The notes under the pieces: generated by a model | What the model saw: the letters and a program-made list of their open reading frames with translations, nothing else | Database searches by the model: none | What the model was told of the DNA's origin: nothing | Translations under genes and position numbers: made by a program | In this document: positions 1-10,644 of the stretch, one piece after another | Layout: the number at the start of each line of letters is the position of its first letter | Position numbering within the stretch: the stretch's first letter is position 1 | Source of the DNA: Elmis aenea | Lineage: Eukaryota; Arthropoda; Insecta; Coleoptera; Elmidae | DNA length: 64,000 nucleotides | Assembly: GCA_947652605.1 (NCBI GenBank) | Contig: OX393576.1 | Coordinates: forward strand, 48,770,966 to 48,834,965 | Reading direction: 5' to 3'

Positions 1-943
1 CATGTGTTCTGTTAAGCTAGTGGTTGTTGGAATATTTTTGTTATTATTATTCAAATTTAAATTGTCTTTCAATTTTTTAACATCGCTTTTGTGACCATAC
101 ATTCTATTTCGTAATGTTTGTTTGGTCTGTCCTATGTATATGGTATTGCATTGATCACAGGAGCAGCTATATATTAAATTGTTTTTTAAAATTTTATTTG
201 TAGGATCTTTTAATTTTGTATACACTGATTGTAGGGTAAATTGATTTTTATACACTAATTGAATATTATGGTGTTTTAAAATGGATGATAAATTTTCTGA
301 AAGAATTTTTACATATGGAATTTTGTAGAATTTTACAGGATTTAATGATTTTGAAATGTTTGTTGTTGTTATGTTATTATTATTATTATTTATTAGGTAT
401 TTGTTAATGATCTTTAGGGGGTAATTATTTTGTATTAAAAATGTTTTTGCCTTGTTAAAATTTATGGCATGAAATCTATCATCCGATAATGTTTCGATTC
501 TTCTTCTTATATTTTTAATGATATTTAATTTTTGGTGGATGGGATGGTGGGAGTGAAAATTCAACAATCTGGTAGATTTACTACTTTTTTTTATACCAAT
601 TGGTGTAAATTGTTCTATTATTTTTGTCTCTGTGTAATGTCACTTCTAAATAATTAATTGAATTGTTTGTTTCTTTTTCATAAGTAAATTGTAATTTGGG
701 ATGGAAACTATTAAAGTTGTTTAATGTGTTTTGAATTTCATTTTTCGGTAACGCTAGAGTCAAGTCGTCTACATATTTTTTAATGAAAGGGATGTTAAAA
801 GGTATGTTCGGTACTACTGTTTCCAAAAGGTCATCTAATAAAATTTCCGCTATTATAGGCGATATTGGTTGTCCCATAGGGAGTCCATAAGTTTGTTTGT
901 AAATTGTATTATTAACTGTGAAATAACAAGAACTGAATATAAA
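1..943 (-). pseudogene. Truncated inverted copy of the Penelope-like element
   Basis: This stretch is the reverse complement of positions 2374-3315 of the neighbouring Penelope-like ORF. Window base 1 pairs with 3315, and homology stops at base 943. It encodes part of the RT palm (including the YVDD box) through to the GIY-YIG region. Divergence is very low: I see only scattered substitutions, for example one in the codon after YVDDL, plus one extra T in the T-run near 585-592 that shifts the reading frame. The copy lacks the 5' half and continues beyond the left edge of the window. Truncated inverted partners next to a full copy are a known arrangement of PLE insertions, so the two probably arose together. 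It is non-coding as it stands. Confidence 0.9.
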
Positions 944-975
944 TACACAACAACATCTCCTGGCCTTCAGTAAAA

Positions 976-3522
976 ATGACCTTTTTCAATGTTATCTATC
1001 ATCAATTTGGCAGTGGTGCGACAACACAACTCAAAAAACTAATCAAAGAACTGGATCGACAATCAAGAATGGAAGAACATAAAGCCTTCTTAATAAAATG
1101 CAGAAGATACCAAGTAATACCAAAACACATTCAGCAATTTAAGTGCTTCAATGCTATAATGTTTGACAATCAACATAGTGGTAATCATAATACAAACTTC
1201 ATATATAATTTAAAAAAACAAATTTTAAAAATCGAAATTCAAGGCATATTTAAAAAGTTATCCACTATAAAAATTATAATTGACCAACTTATCAATAACC
1301 TAAAAAACATCCTACCTCCAGATATCTTAAACACGTTTTTAATCAGCCGTCAAAATTCAATTCAAAAAAACAAAAATATATACCTTCAAAAAAAGGATAA
1401 AAAACTGCAAACATTAATAAAAAACCAACTAATTCCAACGTCAACCGATAATTTTTTCAATCAAAATGACACCAGTTTTCAAAATCTAACCGATAAAAAT
1501 ATACCAAATAATATAAAAACGTTATTATCTCTTGGTCCTAAATTCGCGATTGAACCTAATTACAAAAATTTCCCTTTGGTGCCTCTAATATGTGATTTGG
1601 AATATATATATAAAGAAATACAAAACAACACTGACGACCCAAACATAACTGACAGTACCAGGATTAATGCCACTAATGTTATTACAAGTCATATTAAAAA
1701 ATTAAAAAATAATAATAGACAAAAATGTTGCCATCATAATAATTTTATATACAATACTTTGATAGAAACAAAAAAATTCCTTAAAAATAATTCTGATATT
1801 TTAATAATCCAATCAGACAAATCCAATGCTACTGTTGTCATAACAAAAAATGAATATTTACATAAATTACAAAACATTCTTGATGATAAAACCACATATC
1901 AAAAGACATCGTTAAAAAATCCACTCCAAACTTTACAAAATAAAAACAATCATTTAATAAAACAGCTTTTCCAAAAAAATCATATTAATGAACAACAAAC
2001 AAAACAATTAAAAACTTATAATAGCAATTTACCAAAAATGTATGCCCTTATCAAATTACACAAGACAAACAAACCCTTAAGGCCCATAATTAGTTGCGTC
2101 AACTCACCCACATACAAAATTTCAAAATTCTTAGTTCAAATACTTAAAAACATCATACATACTAATGAATATTATGTAAAGAATTCCTTTGAATTTGTTA
2201 AGTTCATAAAAACAATAACCTTACCGCCTGGATACATTTTAGTCAGTTTTGATGTTATTAATTTATTTACCAACATTCCCACAGATTTAGCTATTAGTAT
2301 AATTCTAAAAAAATGGGACACTATTTCAAGTTATACAAAAATAGAAAAAAATTTGTTCTTTGAAATTATAAATTTTATATTCAGTTCTTGTTATTTCACA
2401 GTTAATAATACAATTTACAAACAAACTTATGGACTCCCTATGGGACAACCAATATCGCCTATAATAGCGGAAATTTTATTAGATGACCTTTTGGAAACAG
2501 TAGTACCGAACATACCTTTTAACATCCCTTTCATTAAAAAATATGTAGACGACTTGATTCTAGCGTTACCGGAAAATGAAATTCAAAACACATTAAACAA
2601 CTTTAATAGTTTCCATCCCAAATTACAATTTACTTATGAAAAAGAAACAAACAATTCAATTAATTATTTAGAAGTGACATTACACAGAGACAAAAATAAT
2701 AGAACAATTTACACCAATTGGTATAAAAAAAGTAGTAAATCTACCAGATTGTTGAATTTTCACTCCCACCATCCCATCCACCAAAAATTAAATATCATTA
2801 AAAATATAAGAAGAAGAATCGAAACATTATCGGATGATAGATTTCATGCCATAAATTTTAACAAGGCAAAAACATTTTTAATACAAAATAATTACCCCCT
2901 AAAGATCATTAACAAATACCTAATAAATAATAATAATAATAACATAACAACAACAAACATTTCAAAATCATTAAATCCTGTAAAATTCTACAAAATTCCA
3001 TATGTAAAAATTCTTTCAGAAAATTTATCATCCATTTTAAAACACCATAATATTCAATTAGTGTATAAAAATCAATTTACCCTACAATCAGTGTATACAA
3101 AATTAAAAGATCCTACAAATAAAATTTTAAAAAACAATTTAATATATAGCTGCTCCTGTGATCAATGCAATACCATATACATAGGACAGACCAAACAAAC
3201 ATTACGAAATAGAATGTATGGTCACAAAAGCGATGTTAAAAAATTGAAAGACAATTTAAATTTGAATAATAATAACAAAAATATTCCAACAACCACTAGC
3301 TTAACAGAACACATGTTAAATACCAATCACAATTTCAATTTAAATGACGTTAAGATTGTTCACCACGAAGAAAATTTGTTTAAAAGACTTATAGCTGAAA
3401 GTATTTATATTAATGTAAACAAAAATGCATGTAATGACAGATCTGACATTGATAACATATATCAAAAGACTTACAAATTACTTTTTGATATCTGTAACCA
3501 AAACAGTTTAATAATTAAATAA
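976..3522 (+). CDS. Penelope-like element reverse transcriptase with GIY-YIG endonuclease
   Basis: An 848-aa ORF without interruption. The N-terminal ~350 residues are Asn/Lys-rich. The RT core follows: motif A SFDVINLFTNIP (catalytic Asp near residue 426), motif B GLPMGQPISP (from about 486) and motif C YVDD (523-526). The C-terminus has the PLE Cys/His element CSCDQC followed directly by IYIGQT (the GIY-YIG half, about 734-739), an RNRMYGH segment and a Glu in LIAES (about 808) that fits the family's metal ligand. The length is normal for Penelope-type ORFs. PLEs copy RNA into the chromosome by target-primed synthesis, with the GIY-YIG domain nicking DNA. The frame is also open upstream to the junction at 943, so the 5' end may be slightly truncated; ATG 976 is the first Met. 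The ORF looks intact and recently active, but activity cannot be read from sequence. Confidence 0.95.
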   Translation: MTFFNVIYHQFGSGATTQLKKLIKELDRQSRMEEHKAFLIKCRRYQVIPKHIQQFKCFNAIMFDNQHSGNHNTNFIYNLKKQILKIEIQGIFKKLSTIKIIIDQLINNLKNILPPDILNTFLISRQNSIQKNKNIYLQKKDKKLQTLIKNQLIPTSTDNFFNQNDTSFQNLTDKNIPNNIKTLLSLGPKFAIEPNYKNFPLVPLICDLEYIYKEIQNNTDDPNITDSTRINATNVITSHIKKLKNNNRQKCCHHNNFIYNTLIETKKFLKNNSDILIIQSDKSNATVVITKNEYLHKLQNILDDKTTYQKTSLKNPLQTLQNKNNHLIKQLFQKNHINEQQTKQLKTYNSNLPKMYALIKLHKTNKPLRPIISCVNSPTYKISKFLVQILKNIIHTNEYYVKNSFEFVKFIKTITLPPGYILVSFDVINLFTNIPTDLAISIILKKWDTISSYTKIEKNLFFEIINFIFSSCYFTVNNTIYKQTYGLPMGQPISPIIAEILLDDLLETVVPNIPFNIPFIKKYVDDLILALPENEIQNTLNNFNSFHPKLQFTYEKETNNSINYLEVTLHRDKNNRTIYTNWYKKSSKSTRLLNFHSHHPIHQKLNIIKNIRRRIETLSDDRFHAINFNKAKTFLIQNNYPLKIINKYLINNNNNNITTTNISKSLNPVKFYKIPYVKILSENLSSILKHHNIQLVYKNQFTLQSVYTKLKDPTNKILKNNLIYSCSCDQCNTIYIGQTKQTLRNRMYGHKSDVKKLKDNLNLNNNNKNIPTTTSLTEHMLNTNHNFNLNDVKIVHHEENLFKRLIAESIYINVNKNACNDRSDIDNIYQKTYKLLFDICNQNSLIIK

Positions 3523-4192
3523 TACATTCCTTTAATAACATTACTCCAAATAATCTTAATTTCAAAAGTAGTTTTCAATAAAATTTGAAGTTGTGTTAAA
3601 CCAACTTAGGACATCTACTAATTAATTAAAAAATTATTGGTCCACATAGTTCAGTTTCCCCCCTTTCTGTAAAACTGTTATAAAATGTTACTGGTGTTGA
3701 ACCTGACTATTGTACGTAAAATTTTTAAAGTGTTTGCTTTTGTGTCTGTCTTTTTTAAAATTTTATGTTATCCGTTTTAATTTACATTTTTACACATAAA
3801 ATCCTTTTAATGAAAAGACTGTTTACATTTTACAATAAATTAGTGCGACTGTATCACTGTTATTTTTGACTTTCGAATTGTTCTACACATTCAAAAAACA
3901 AATGGTTATGTGCACCATGTTAGCTTTGTCAATTTTCAATGAATATTGTTAAAATTGTAAGTATTTTTATTGTATAATTGTTTCAATCTAATTTGTAACT
4001 TGTATCTAGTATTTAAAATTTATGTTATTTATATTTAATCGTTTCAAGTCATGTTAAGAATAGTTTTATAAATGAAATTTGTAATCACATTTGTTTTCAG
4101 CCCTTGAAGAAGCCTTAAAAACATTAAGTGCGAAACGTCGGATTTTTAACCAAAATCAATAAAAACCGTCCTGTAAATCCAGAGTTTTTAAT
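3523..4192 (+). other. 3' region of the Penelope-like element
   Basis: AT-rich non-coding sequence after the PLE stop codon. Its last ~95 bases (about 4095-4190) contain GAAACGTCGG and a terminal CTGTAAATCCAGAG. The same ordered signals recur in reverse complement at 63838-63925, at the other end of the window, which marks this block as the element's terminal (pLTR-like) sequence. The right boundary is set where similarity between the two termini ends, just after the CCAGAGTTTTTAATTTC block. Confidence 0.7.
4101..4140 (+). ncRNA. Hammerhead-ribozyme-like motif in the PLE terminus
   Basis: The order is TTGAAGA (4104-4110), a perfect 5-bp stem CTTAA/TTAAG with a 5-nt loop, then GCGAAACGTCGG. 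Hammerhead cores read CUGANGA, stem II, GAAA, and PLE termini are known to carry such ribozymes. Here the first core base is T instead of C, so this copy is probably weakened or inactive. The GAAAC half is intact. Confidence 0.5.
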
Positions 4193-4319
4193 TTCTAAAA
4201 ATTATTTAATAATATAGATCCTTTATAAAAAAATATTATAGGATTAATATTAATTTAAAATATTTCACCAATATTTAAAAATGTTGACATATCTATATTT
4301 TGCCAGTATTGTATGTCAA

Positions 4320-4701
4320 TTTTTAGCCAAAGTTGGCCCAATATTTTGTGCTACTGGGGTGGGGACGTTTTAAGTGAAAACAATATATCATTTGCGATTC
4401 ATTGCTTACTCGTTATCGTTTGGCTCGTCAACAACTTCGACCGTTTTGTCCCAAATTGTCCGTCCTATTATCCTAACCTTGCTACATCAGATTGTTTTCT
4501 ATTCCGCTTACTCTCCTAGAATATTTGAAAAATCTATTTAATAGGGACTCTACTATTCAAAATTGGCTTCATGGCCGATTTACTTCCAAATCACCACATA
4601 TCTTCGAGCGTGGAATAAAAACTGCCGAAAGTTGGGAGTCAATGGTAAACAATGCAGGTGAATATATTATTAATAATTTTGTTACTTATGCATCAACCTA
4701 A
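4320..4701 (+). pseudogene. Decayed mariner transposase C-terminal half
   Basis: Two overlapping frames together read like the end of a mariner transposase. The first frame gives YPNLATSDCFLF (equivalent to the family's YSPDLAPSDYHLF block holding the third catalytic Asp), ending at a stop near 4517. The second, from about 4530, gives NWLHGRFTSKSPHIFERGIK, then ESWESMVNNAGEYI, which matches the usual W-x-x-C-x-x-x-x-G-x-Y tail. The upstream two thirds, including the HTH and the first catalytic Asp, are absent or unreadable. It is an old plus-strand remnant just downstream of the PLE terminus. Frameshifts and missing parts rule out function. Confidence 0.65.
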
Positions 4702-4709
4702 TATATTAA

Positions 4710-6300
4710 AGTACAAAAAAATAGAAGGTTCATTTGTGAAAATAACTTAATTTTTCGTTATACCTTAAAAATAAAGTAAAGGAAAAAACGGTTATTTAAT
4801 GTTCTTCTCAATATTTTTGAAATGAAAAATTAAAACAGTTTCTTAAAGGATTTAACTTTATCAACAATTTAAGCAAATTTTTTTAAAATTTTAAATAAGC
4901 AGGATTGCCCCGTAATTTGGATACTCTGCATAATAATTCTAAGTCAAAATAATATCCATTTAAAAAGTAAAATAAAACCCTTTTGTTATATTAAGTTCAG
5001 TTAGAAATTTTTTTTTAATACCATGTAATTATTGTTTTTAAATGCGGTACAAACAGTAAATATTTTGCAAATTTACTTGACTTCTGCTTTCGTGTTTATT
5101 TATGGAAGTAACACAAATATGCCATATAAAGAAGCATTTTTTTCCAAAATCTTGTTTACTTCTTTAACTCTTAATAGGTTACAAATGTTAAGCATCACTT
5201 TTGAAAGACATTGTATAATAAAAAATATATAACACGTTTTTATTAAAACGCTATTGCTAAGATATTTATGGGTATCTTGACATTTTTATAATGTCTGAAA
5301 AAAACTTTGTAATACAACAAAAAATTAGAAGGAAAGTGTAAATTTCTTAATCCGTTGGACGCCTTAATTAAAAATGAATATTACTCTGAGATAATAATGC
5401 CGAGTTAAAAAAGTGTTTAAACTTTTCGCGGTTCTAAATAATATTTATGGTTAAACTTTTTTTGTGAGTAAAGAACAAAGAAATTAATTGTACTTGGTTT
5501 CCTACTACATAGGTTTAAAACTTTTGCTTAAATTTATTCAACAATTCAAGGCTTTCAGATTTCCAAGTTATTTATGAGGACGAAATGACTAGACCTACTA
5601 AAATAAAATACTAAAATAGGCCAAAACCATTAAATTTTAATTCACTTAAGATGATTCGTGGATTAATTTTATTTGTGTATATTTCAAAGTTTTTGTTTCA
5701 AGTTAGTCGGCAATTCCCAAATATAGCTTGTGCCAAATTTATTCAATAAACGCTTTAAAATATAGAATTTATCGACATGCTGCCAAATGACCAAAATGTT
5801 TTTTTTTTATCACAACAAGTTTTATTTGTGAAGTTTTTAAAAGGTCTAATGAGACAGAAAACTAGTTTACGATTTTCATCAGCGACTTGATGGTTCTTGT
5901 ATTTGTGTGTTTATTATTTAAGTGTTTAACCACGTAAGTGTCCAAGAGGTAAAATAAACTTTAATTATTTAATGTAAGGCAACTTATCCAACTGTCACTT
6001 ATCCGAGCTAAGTTTCTTTTTACATTCTTAATCATACTATTTATTAGCGTAAGTGTGTAAGTTGTAAAAAAACATTATTGCATGAAATGCATTTTACTGT
6101 TTATAAGAGAAATTATATGGAGTTTAAACTATTTTTATATTTATGTTTATAGTATCATTATTTTATCGTAGACTATTTAAATAATTTCAGTTTGCTTTTA
6201 AGTACCTATATGAAATAAGCCAAGATATACAAATGAAACAGGCTACATGCATGGCATAGTTAACTATTAATGCCTGTTTCTATAAAGGTTGATAATAATC
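4710..6300. other. AT-rich stretch without recognisable genes
   Basis: Short chance ORFs only (for example 66 codons at 5032-5232). I see no repeat ends, RNA genes or coding similarity. Codon content is Phe/Ile/Asn/Lys-rich, as expected for random AT-rich DNA. Confidence 0.6.
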
Positions 6301-6305
6301 GGCCG

Positions 6306-6390
6306 CAGTGCCTCTCAATGTTTTTGTATTTGCGCGCCCCTATTCTATGAAAAATTTTCTTGCGCCCCCAATCCTCTTGCTCTGGCAAAA
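6306..6390 (+). repeat. Solitary hAT-type MITE end
   Basis: Begins CAGTGCCTCTCAATG and carries GCGCGCCCC and GCGCCCCCAA blocks, like the left end of the hAT MITE at 58115-58390 (CAGTGGTTTCCAACC followed by CGCCCCCC and GCGCCCCCC). No matching right end or target duplication is visible, so this is a fragment. Confidence 0.4.
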
Positions 6391-6558
6391 AAAAATATTT
6401 TTATTTTTTAATCGTGCTCTCAGTAAAAATATTACTAAAATGTGTATTTTTTTAATTATTTTTGTCTAGGTATGTAAAAATATTTAAATCCGGTATACTA
6501 ATTTCTAGGCTTACTAAGAACTTATAAAATGAGTGATTCCGGTCATTTTCACTATGTA

Positions 6559-7467
6559 CAGGGTGGGCAAATTTCGATGTTTTAATAGGGAATCTCGGTA
6601 ACTATAAGAGGTATCAAAAAGCGGACCGCGCATCCTCGATCTCTTTTTTCGAGAAAAAGTTAATGGTGAAAACTAAAATTCGTTATCGTCTTTTGTTTTC
6701 GAGTTATCAGCGATAACTCGATTTTTCGTTTTATGACTGTATCTCGCTTGTTTATGAAAATAAACAAAAATAATTTTGACGTTCTACAGGCACCTTTTTG
6801 ATAGGAATGCAGTGGCGTAGTCAATTTTTCAAAAAAAATATCGAAATTTGAGTTGTGACATAAAGTTGTATTTTTTTAAATGGAACCCATAGTTGGCTAT
6901 GACTTATTTAAATTCCTTATTTTTTTGTCATTCCAAATATATAAAAGTTGATGTATTTGTTTTTAATAATACGCAAGTTACAGAGGTTTTTTAGTTTTTT
7001 TTTCGAAACAAAATTATAGTAGGCTGTGAAAACAAAAACAAAACAAGGTGTAAAACCTTTTAAAACTAATTTGGTACAAGTTACCTAGGTTTTGTAATTT
7101 GTTGTTGAAATAAACATTGTAAATATTTGAACATAAGATAACAACAACATAGTCGGAATCAGCAGTAATGTAGTATTTTGCTGTTTATCTAATGTACAAG
7201 AATTTTTGAAGTTTATCACAACAACAAATTAAAAAACCTTAGTAGCTTGTACGAGATGAGTTTTAAAGGGTTTTACACCTTGTTTATTTTTTTCACAGCC
7301 TACTATGATTTTCTTAAAAAAAAAAAAACTAAAAACTTGCGTATTGTTGAAAATAAATACATCAATCCTTATATATTTGAAATGAGAAAAAAATAAGGAA
7401 TTTAAATAGGTCATAGCCAACTATCGTTCCCATTTAAAAAATGATAAGTTTGTGTCATAACTTTTTA
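6559..7467. repeat. Palindromic CAGGGTG element, right end lost
   Basis: The left terminus CAGGGTGGGCAAATTTCG follows a TA. Arms at about 6860-7115 and 7206-7467 are inverted copies of each other (for example ATAGTTGGCTATGAC against GGTCATAGCCAACTAT), with a ~90-bp loop. On the plus strand the loop starts with a degenerate coding tail reading IFEHKITTT and a stop (about 7123-7153), resembling the transposase tails found in other palindromes here. The right terminus is missing next to the LINE 3' end at 7500, probably through the LINE insertion. A diverged relative of the right half lies at 49880-50268. Confidence 0.7.
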
Positions 7468-7561
7468 ACGGCGGGCGTAATTTTTTATTTATAATCAAAT
7501 TAAATATATATATATATAATCAAATTCCCTTCTACCCGTAGGTGTAGGGAGGTGTGCACAT

Positions 7562-10500
7562 CTATGTATTGTACATGAATTTTCGCCACTGTTTTTTGTT
7601 CTGTGCCATTTCTTTCGCTTCGCACCACGATTTTCCCTTCTTCTCCGAGGTTTTTGCTACTGCCTTTTCCCATGTTTCTCTCGGTCTTCCTCTTTTCCTC
7701 CTTGTTTGTATTCTTGCTTCCCACACTCTCTTTACCTGTCTTCTTGTGTCCATTCTTTGTAGATGCCCCCACCAGCTCAGTTGCCTAGTTTCTATAAATT
7801 CCAGAATAGATTCTACTTCCAGTTCATTTCTAATCTGTTCATTTCGTATTTTGTCTCTTCTTGTTACGCCTCTTACTCTTCTTAAAAATTTCATTTCAGT
7901 CGCTTGTATTTTACTTTTTTGGCTCGATGTTAATGCCCATGACTCGCACCCAAATGTCAAAATTGGTCTATATATAGCACGGTACACGCTCATTTTTGTT
8001 TTTTTGGTGACTTCTTGTTTATTAATAAAGGTTTTGTCTATGGCGTAAAAGGTTTTTATTGCCTTTTCGATCCTCTTATTTATTTCTAATTCTTGTTGTC
8101 CTGAATTTTCAATCGTTACACCGAGGTAGTCAAAATATTGTACAGTTTCTATTTTTTCTCCTTCAATTTCTATGCTTATATTCTCATTTTTTTCGTTTAT
8201 CGTCATCACTTTTGTTTTCTTGTGATTAATTTCCATTCCATTCTCTTCCAGTACGTCTTTCCAAATTTTTATATTGGTTTTTAGGTTCCTTTCATTCTTA
8301 GCCATAATCACTATATCGTCTGCGAACGCACATTCTGATACTTCGACTTTCTGTAAATTTTTGTTTCCTACTAATAAACTCTTAACATTTCGTTTGCATT
8401 TTTTAATTATACTGTCCATAAAAATCGTAAACAATATGGGGCTCATACCTCCTCCTTGTCTTAATCCATCTTCTGTCTTGAAAGAATCCGATTTCATGTT
8501 TTTTGTTGCCACATAATTTATTGTTGTCTTATACAAGCAGCTAATATTTTTTCTTAGTTTGGTATCTATCTTTCTTTCTTCAAGGATCTCCCACACTTTT
8601 TGTCTAGATACTTTATCGAATGCTTTTTGCAAGTCTATAAATGCGAAGTATGCTTTTTCTCTTTTTAGTTGTGTTTTAGTTATAATCTGTTTAATTGTGA
8701 ATATATGATCTTGCACACTCCTACCTTTTCTAAATCCACTTTGTGATTCTGTTAATGTCTCATCTAATATATTTGTTAGCTTCTGTGCTAGTATTTGTTC
8801 GTACAATTTTAGTGCTGTGCTGAGAAGCATTATGCCTCTGTAATTATTGCAATCTTTGTTGTCCCCCTTCTTAAATATAGGCAGTATCATCCCAATCTCC
8901 CAGTCTTTCGGTATTATTTCTTCTGACCATGCCTTGTTTATGACTTCTAATAGTAAAAGTGTTCCTTTGAGTCCCATATTTTTCATCATTTCGCTTGTTA
9001 TTCTGTCATGTCCTGGCGTTTTCCCGTTTTTTAATTTCTTTAATCCTTGTTGTAGTTCCTCTAATGTTATGCCGTCTTCTTGTTCTTCTTTATTGATTTT
9101 TGTCTGCTCTTTTCTTTCATTGTGTGGTGTCAAATCTTTATTGTTTGTATTCAATAATTCTTCAAAGTATTCTTTCCATCTTTCCATTATTTCTTTTTCG
9201 TATGTTAGGGTATTTCCTGCTTTATCATTAATAGTTATTATCTGTGGTTTACGGTCTGATCTTAGATTTTTCAGTATTTTATAAAATAGTTTCTGATTTC
9301 CCTTACTGTCTGTCTCTAGTTTTTCTCCAAATTCTTTCCATGAATTCTGTTTTGCTTCTGTTATTAAGTTTTTGACTATTTTTCTCTGTTCTTTGTATTT
9401 TTCGTAGTTCTCTGGTGTTCTTTTGGATAAGTAATTCTGCCAGTGTCTTTTCTTTGTGTTTACCTGTTTCTTAATTTCGTCATTCCACCAATCTGTTTGT
9501 TTCTTATTGTTGATAGATTTGCATACTCCGCACACTTTTTTGGCCGAATAGTTAATAATTTCTTTGAAACTTTTCCATAATTGTTCAGTATTTAGTTCAG
9601 CTGGTTTTATTTTCCTTTTTTCAAGTTCTTTATTTATAGTTTCTACATATTTTATTTTATTATTCTCATTCAATAGTTTGTATGATCTTATCGATTCATA
9701 TTCTTTTTTCTTTTGTGTTTGTTTTTGTATGTTATTCCTTTTATTTTGTGGGTCTTCTCTGATTTTGGTTACAAGTAGATAGTGATCGCTATTTATTTCT
9801 GGACCTCTTCTCACTTTTGTATCTGTAACTAATGCTCTTGTCTCCTTATCTACTAGAATATAATCAATGATTGATTTTTCTCTTCTACTTGGTACCTCTC
9901 GGGTATATTTATGTATGTTTTTATGTTCAAAAAACGTATTTGTGATGACAAGATTGTGGATTTGGCAGTATTCTAGCATCCTTTTGCCATTATTATTTCT
10001 TGTATCTTCTCCATGTCTTCCTATTGCTACTTTGTGTATATTATCTTTTCTCCCTACTCTGCTGTTAAAGTCTCCTGCTATGCAAATACTTCCTTTACTA
10101 TCTTCTGTTATTTTCGCAAGGTCATCCCAGAACGTTTCCTTTATTTCTGCTTTCTCATCCTCGTTGGGTCCATATATAGCAATTATTGTCCATATATTTC
10201 CGTTTTTCTTCTTCATTTCTATTTTCATTATTCTTTCTGTGTATGTTTCCCATTTATAAATTTCATGCGTGAGCTTCTCATGAATAATGCATGCTACTCC
10301 AGCTGCCGCTCTTTTAGTATTTTCCACTCCACTGTATATCATTACATGTCCATTATCCAATTTTAGCATTCCTTGTCCCTTTTTCTTTGTTTCAGATATT
10401 GATAATATATCTAATTGTGCTTTTTCAAATTCCATAATCAATTCCTTTTCTTTTCCATATAGGCTCCTTACGTTCCAAGTTCCTAATTTCCAAATATATC

Positions 10501-10573
10501 TCTTTTTTTCAATTTTTGTTCTTGTTATTATTCTGTCCTTTTTCTTTGCCGGGTCGTTATTTCCATTTTTCAT
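7562..10573 (-). CDS. LINE endonuclease/reverse transcriptase (RTE-like)
   Basis: 1003 uninterrupted codons. The N-terminal AP-type endonuclease shows LGTWNVRSLYG (Asn34), SETK (Glu61), AGDFNSRVG (Asp168, Asn170), IDYILVD (Asp237) and NSDHYLLV (Asp263, His264). The RT has SGFRKGRSVQDHIF, motif A FIDLQKAFDKV (Asp647), motif B GLRQGGGMSPILF and motif C FADD (750-753). The C-terminus has the WWGHLQRM...RKRGRPRETW segment usual in this group. The protein would nick the target with EN and reverse transcribe element RNA from the nick. All catalytic residues I can place are present, so the copy may be competent. Clade assignment (RTE or a close relative) is from motif style and is less certain than the class. 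Confidence 0.93.
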   Translation of the reverse strand: MKNGNNDPAKKKDRIITRTKIEKKRYIWKLGTWNVRSLYGKEKELIMEFEKAQLDILSISETKKKGQGMLKLDNGHVMIYSGVENTKRAAAGVACIIHEKLTHEIYKWETYTERIMKIEMKKKNGNIWTIIAIYGPNEDEKAEIKETFWDDLAKITEDSKGSICIAGDFNSRVGRKDNIHKVAIGRHGEDTRNNNGKRMLEYCQIHNLVITNTFFEHKNIHKYTREVPSRREKSIIDYILVDKETRALVTDTKVRRGPEINSDHYLLVTKIREDPQNKRNNIQKQTQKKKEYESIRSYKLLNENNKIKYVETINKELEKRKIKPAELNTEQLWKSFKEIINYSAKKVCGVCKSINNKKQTDWWNDEIKKQVNTKKRHWQNYLSKRTPENYEKYKEQRKIVKNLITEAKQNSWKEFGEKLETDSKGNQKLFYKILKNLRSDRKPQIITINDKAGNTLTYEKEIMERWKEYFEELLNTNNKDLTPHNERKEQTKINKEEQEDGITLEELQQGLKKLKNGKTPGHDRITSEMMKNMGLKGTLLLLEVINKAWSEEIIPKDWEIGMILPIFKKGDNKDCNNYRGIMLLSTALKLYEQILAQKLTNILDETLTESQSGFRKGRSVQDHIFTIKQIITKTQLKREKAYFAFIDLQKAFDKVSRQKVWEILEERKIDTKLRKNISCLYKTTINYVATKNMKSDSFKTEDGLRQGGGMSPILFTIFMDSIIKKCKRNVKSLLVGNKNLQKVEVSECAFADDIVIMAKNERNLKTNIKIWKDVLEENGMEINHKKTKVMTINEKNENISIEIEGEKIETVQYFDYLGVTIENSGQQELEINKRIEKAIKTFYAIDKTFINKQEVTKKTKMSVYRAIYRPILTFGCESWALTSSQKSKIQATEMKFLRRVRGVTRRDKIRNEQIRNELEVESILEFIETRQLSWWGHLQRMDTRRQVKRVWEARIQTRRKRGRPRETWEKAVAKTSEKKGKSWCEAKEMAQNKKQWRKFMYNT

Positions 10574-10644
10574 TATTTTTTCCTCGTTTTCCTTGTTAAT
10601 TGCCTTTGTCGTTGTTATTTTTTGTTGTTCGTGTAGTTCGTTAG

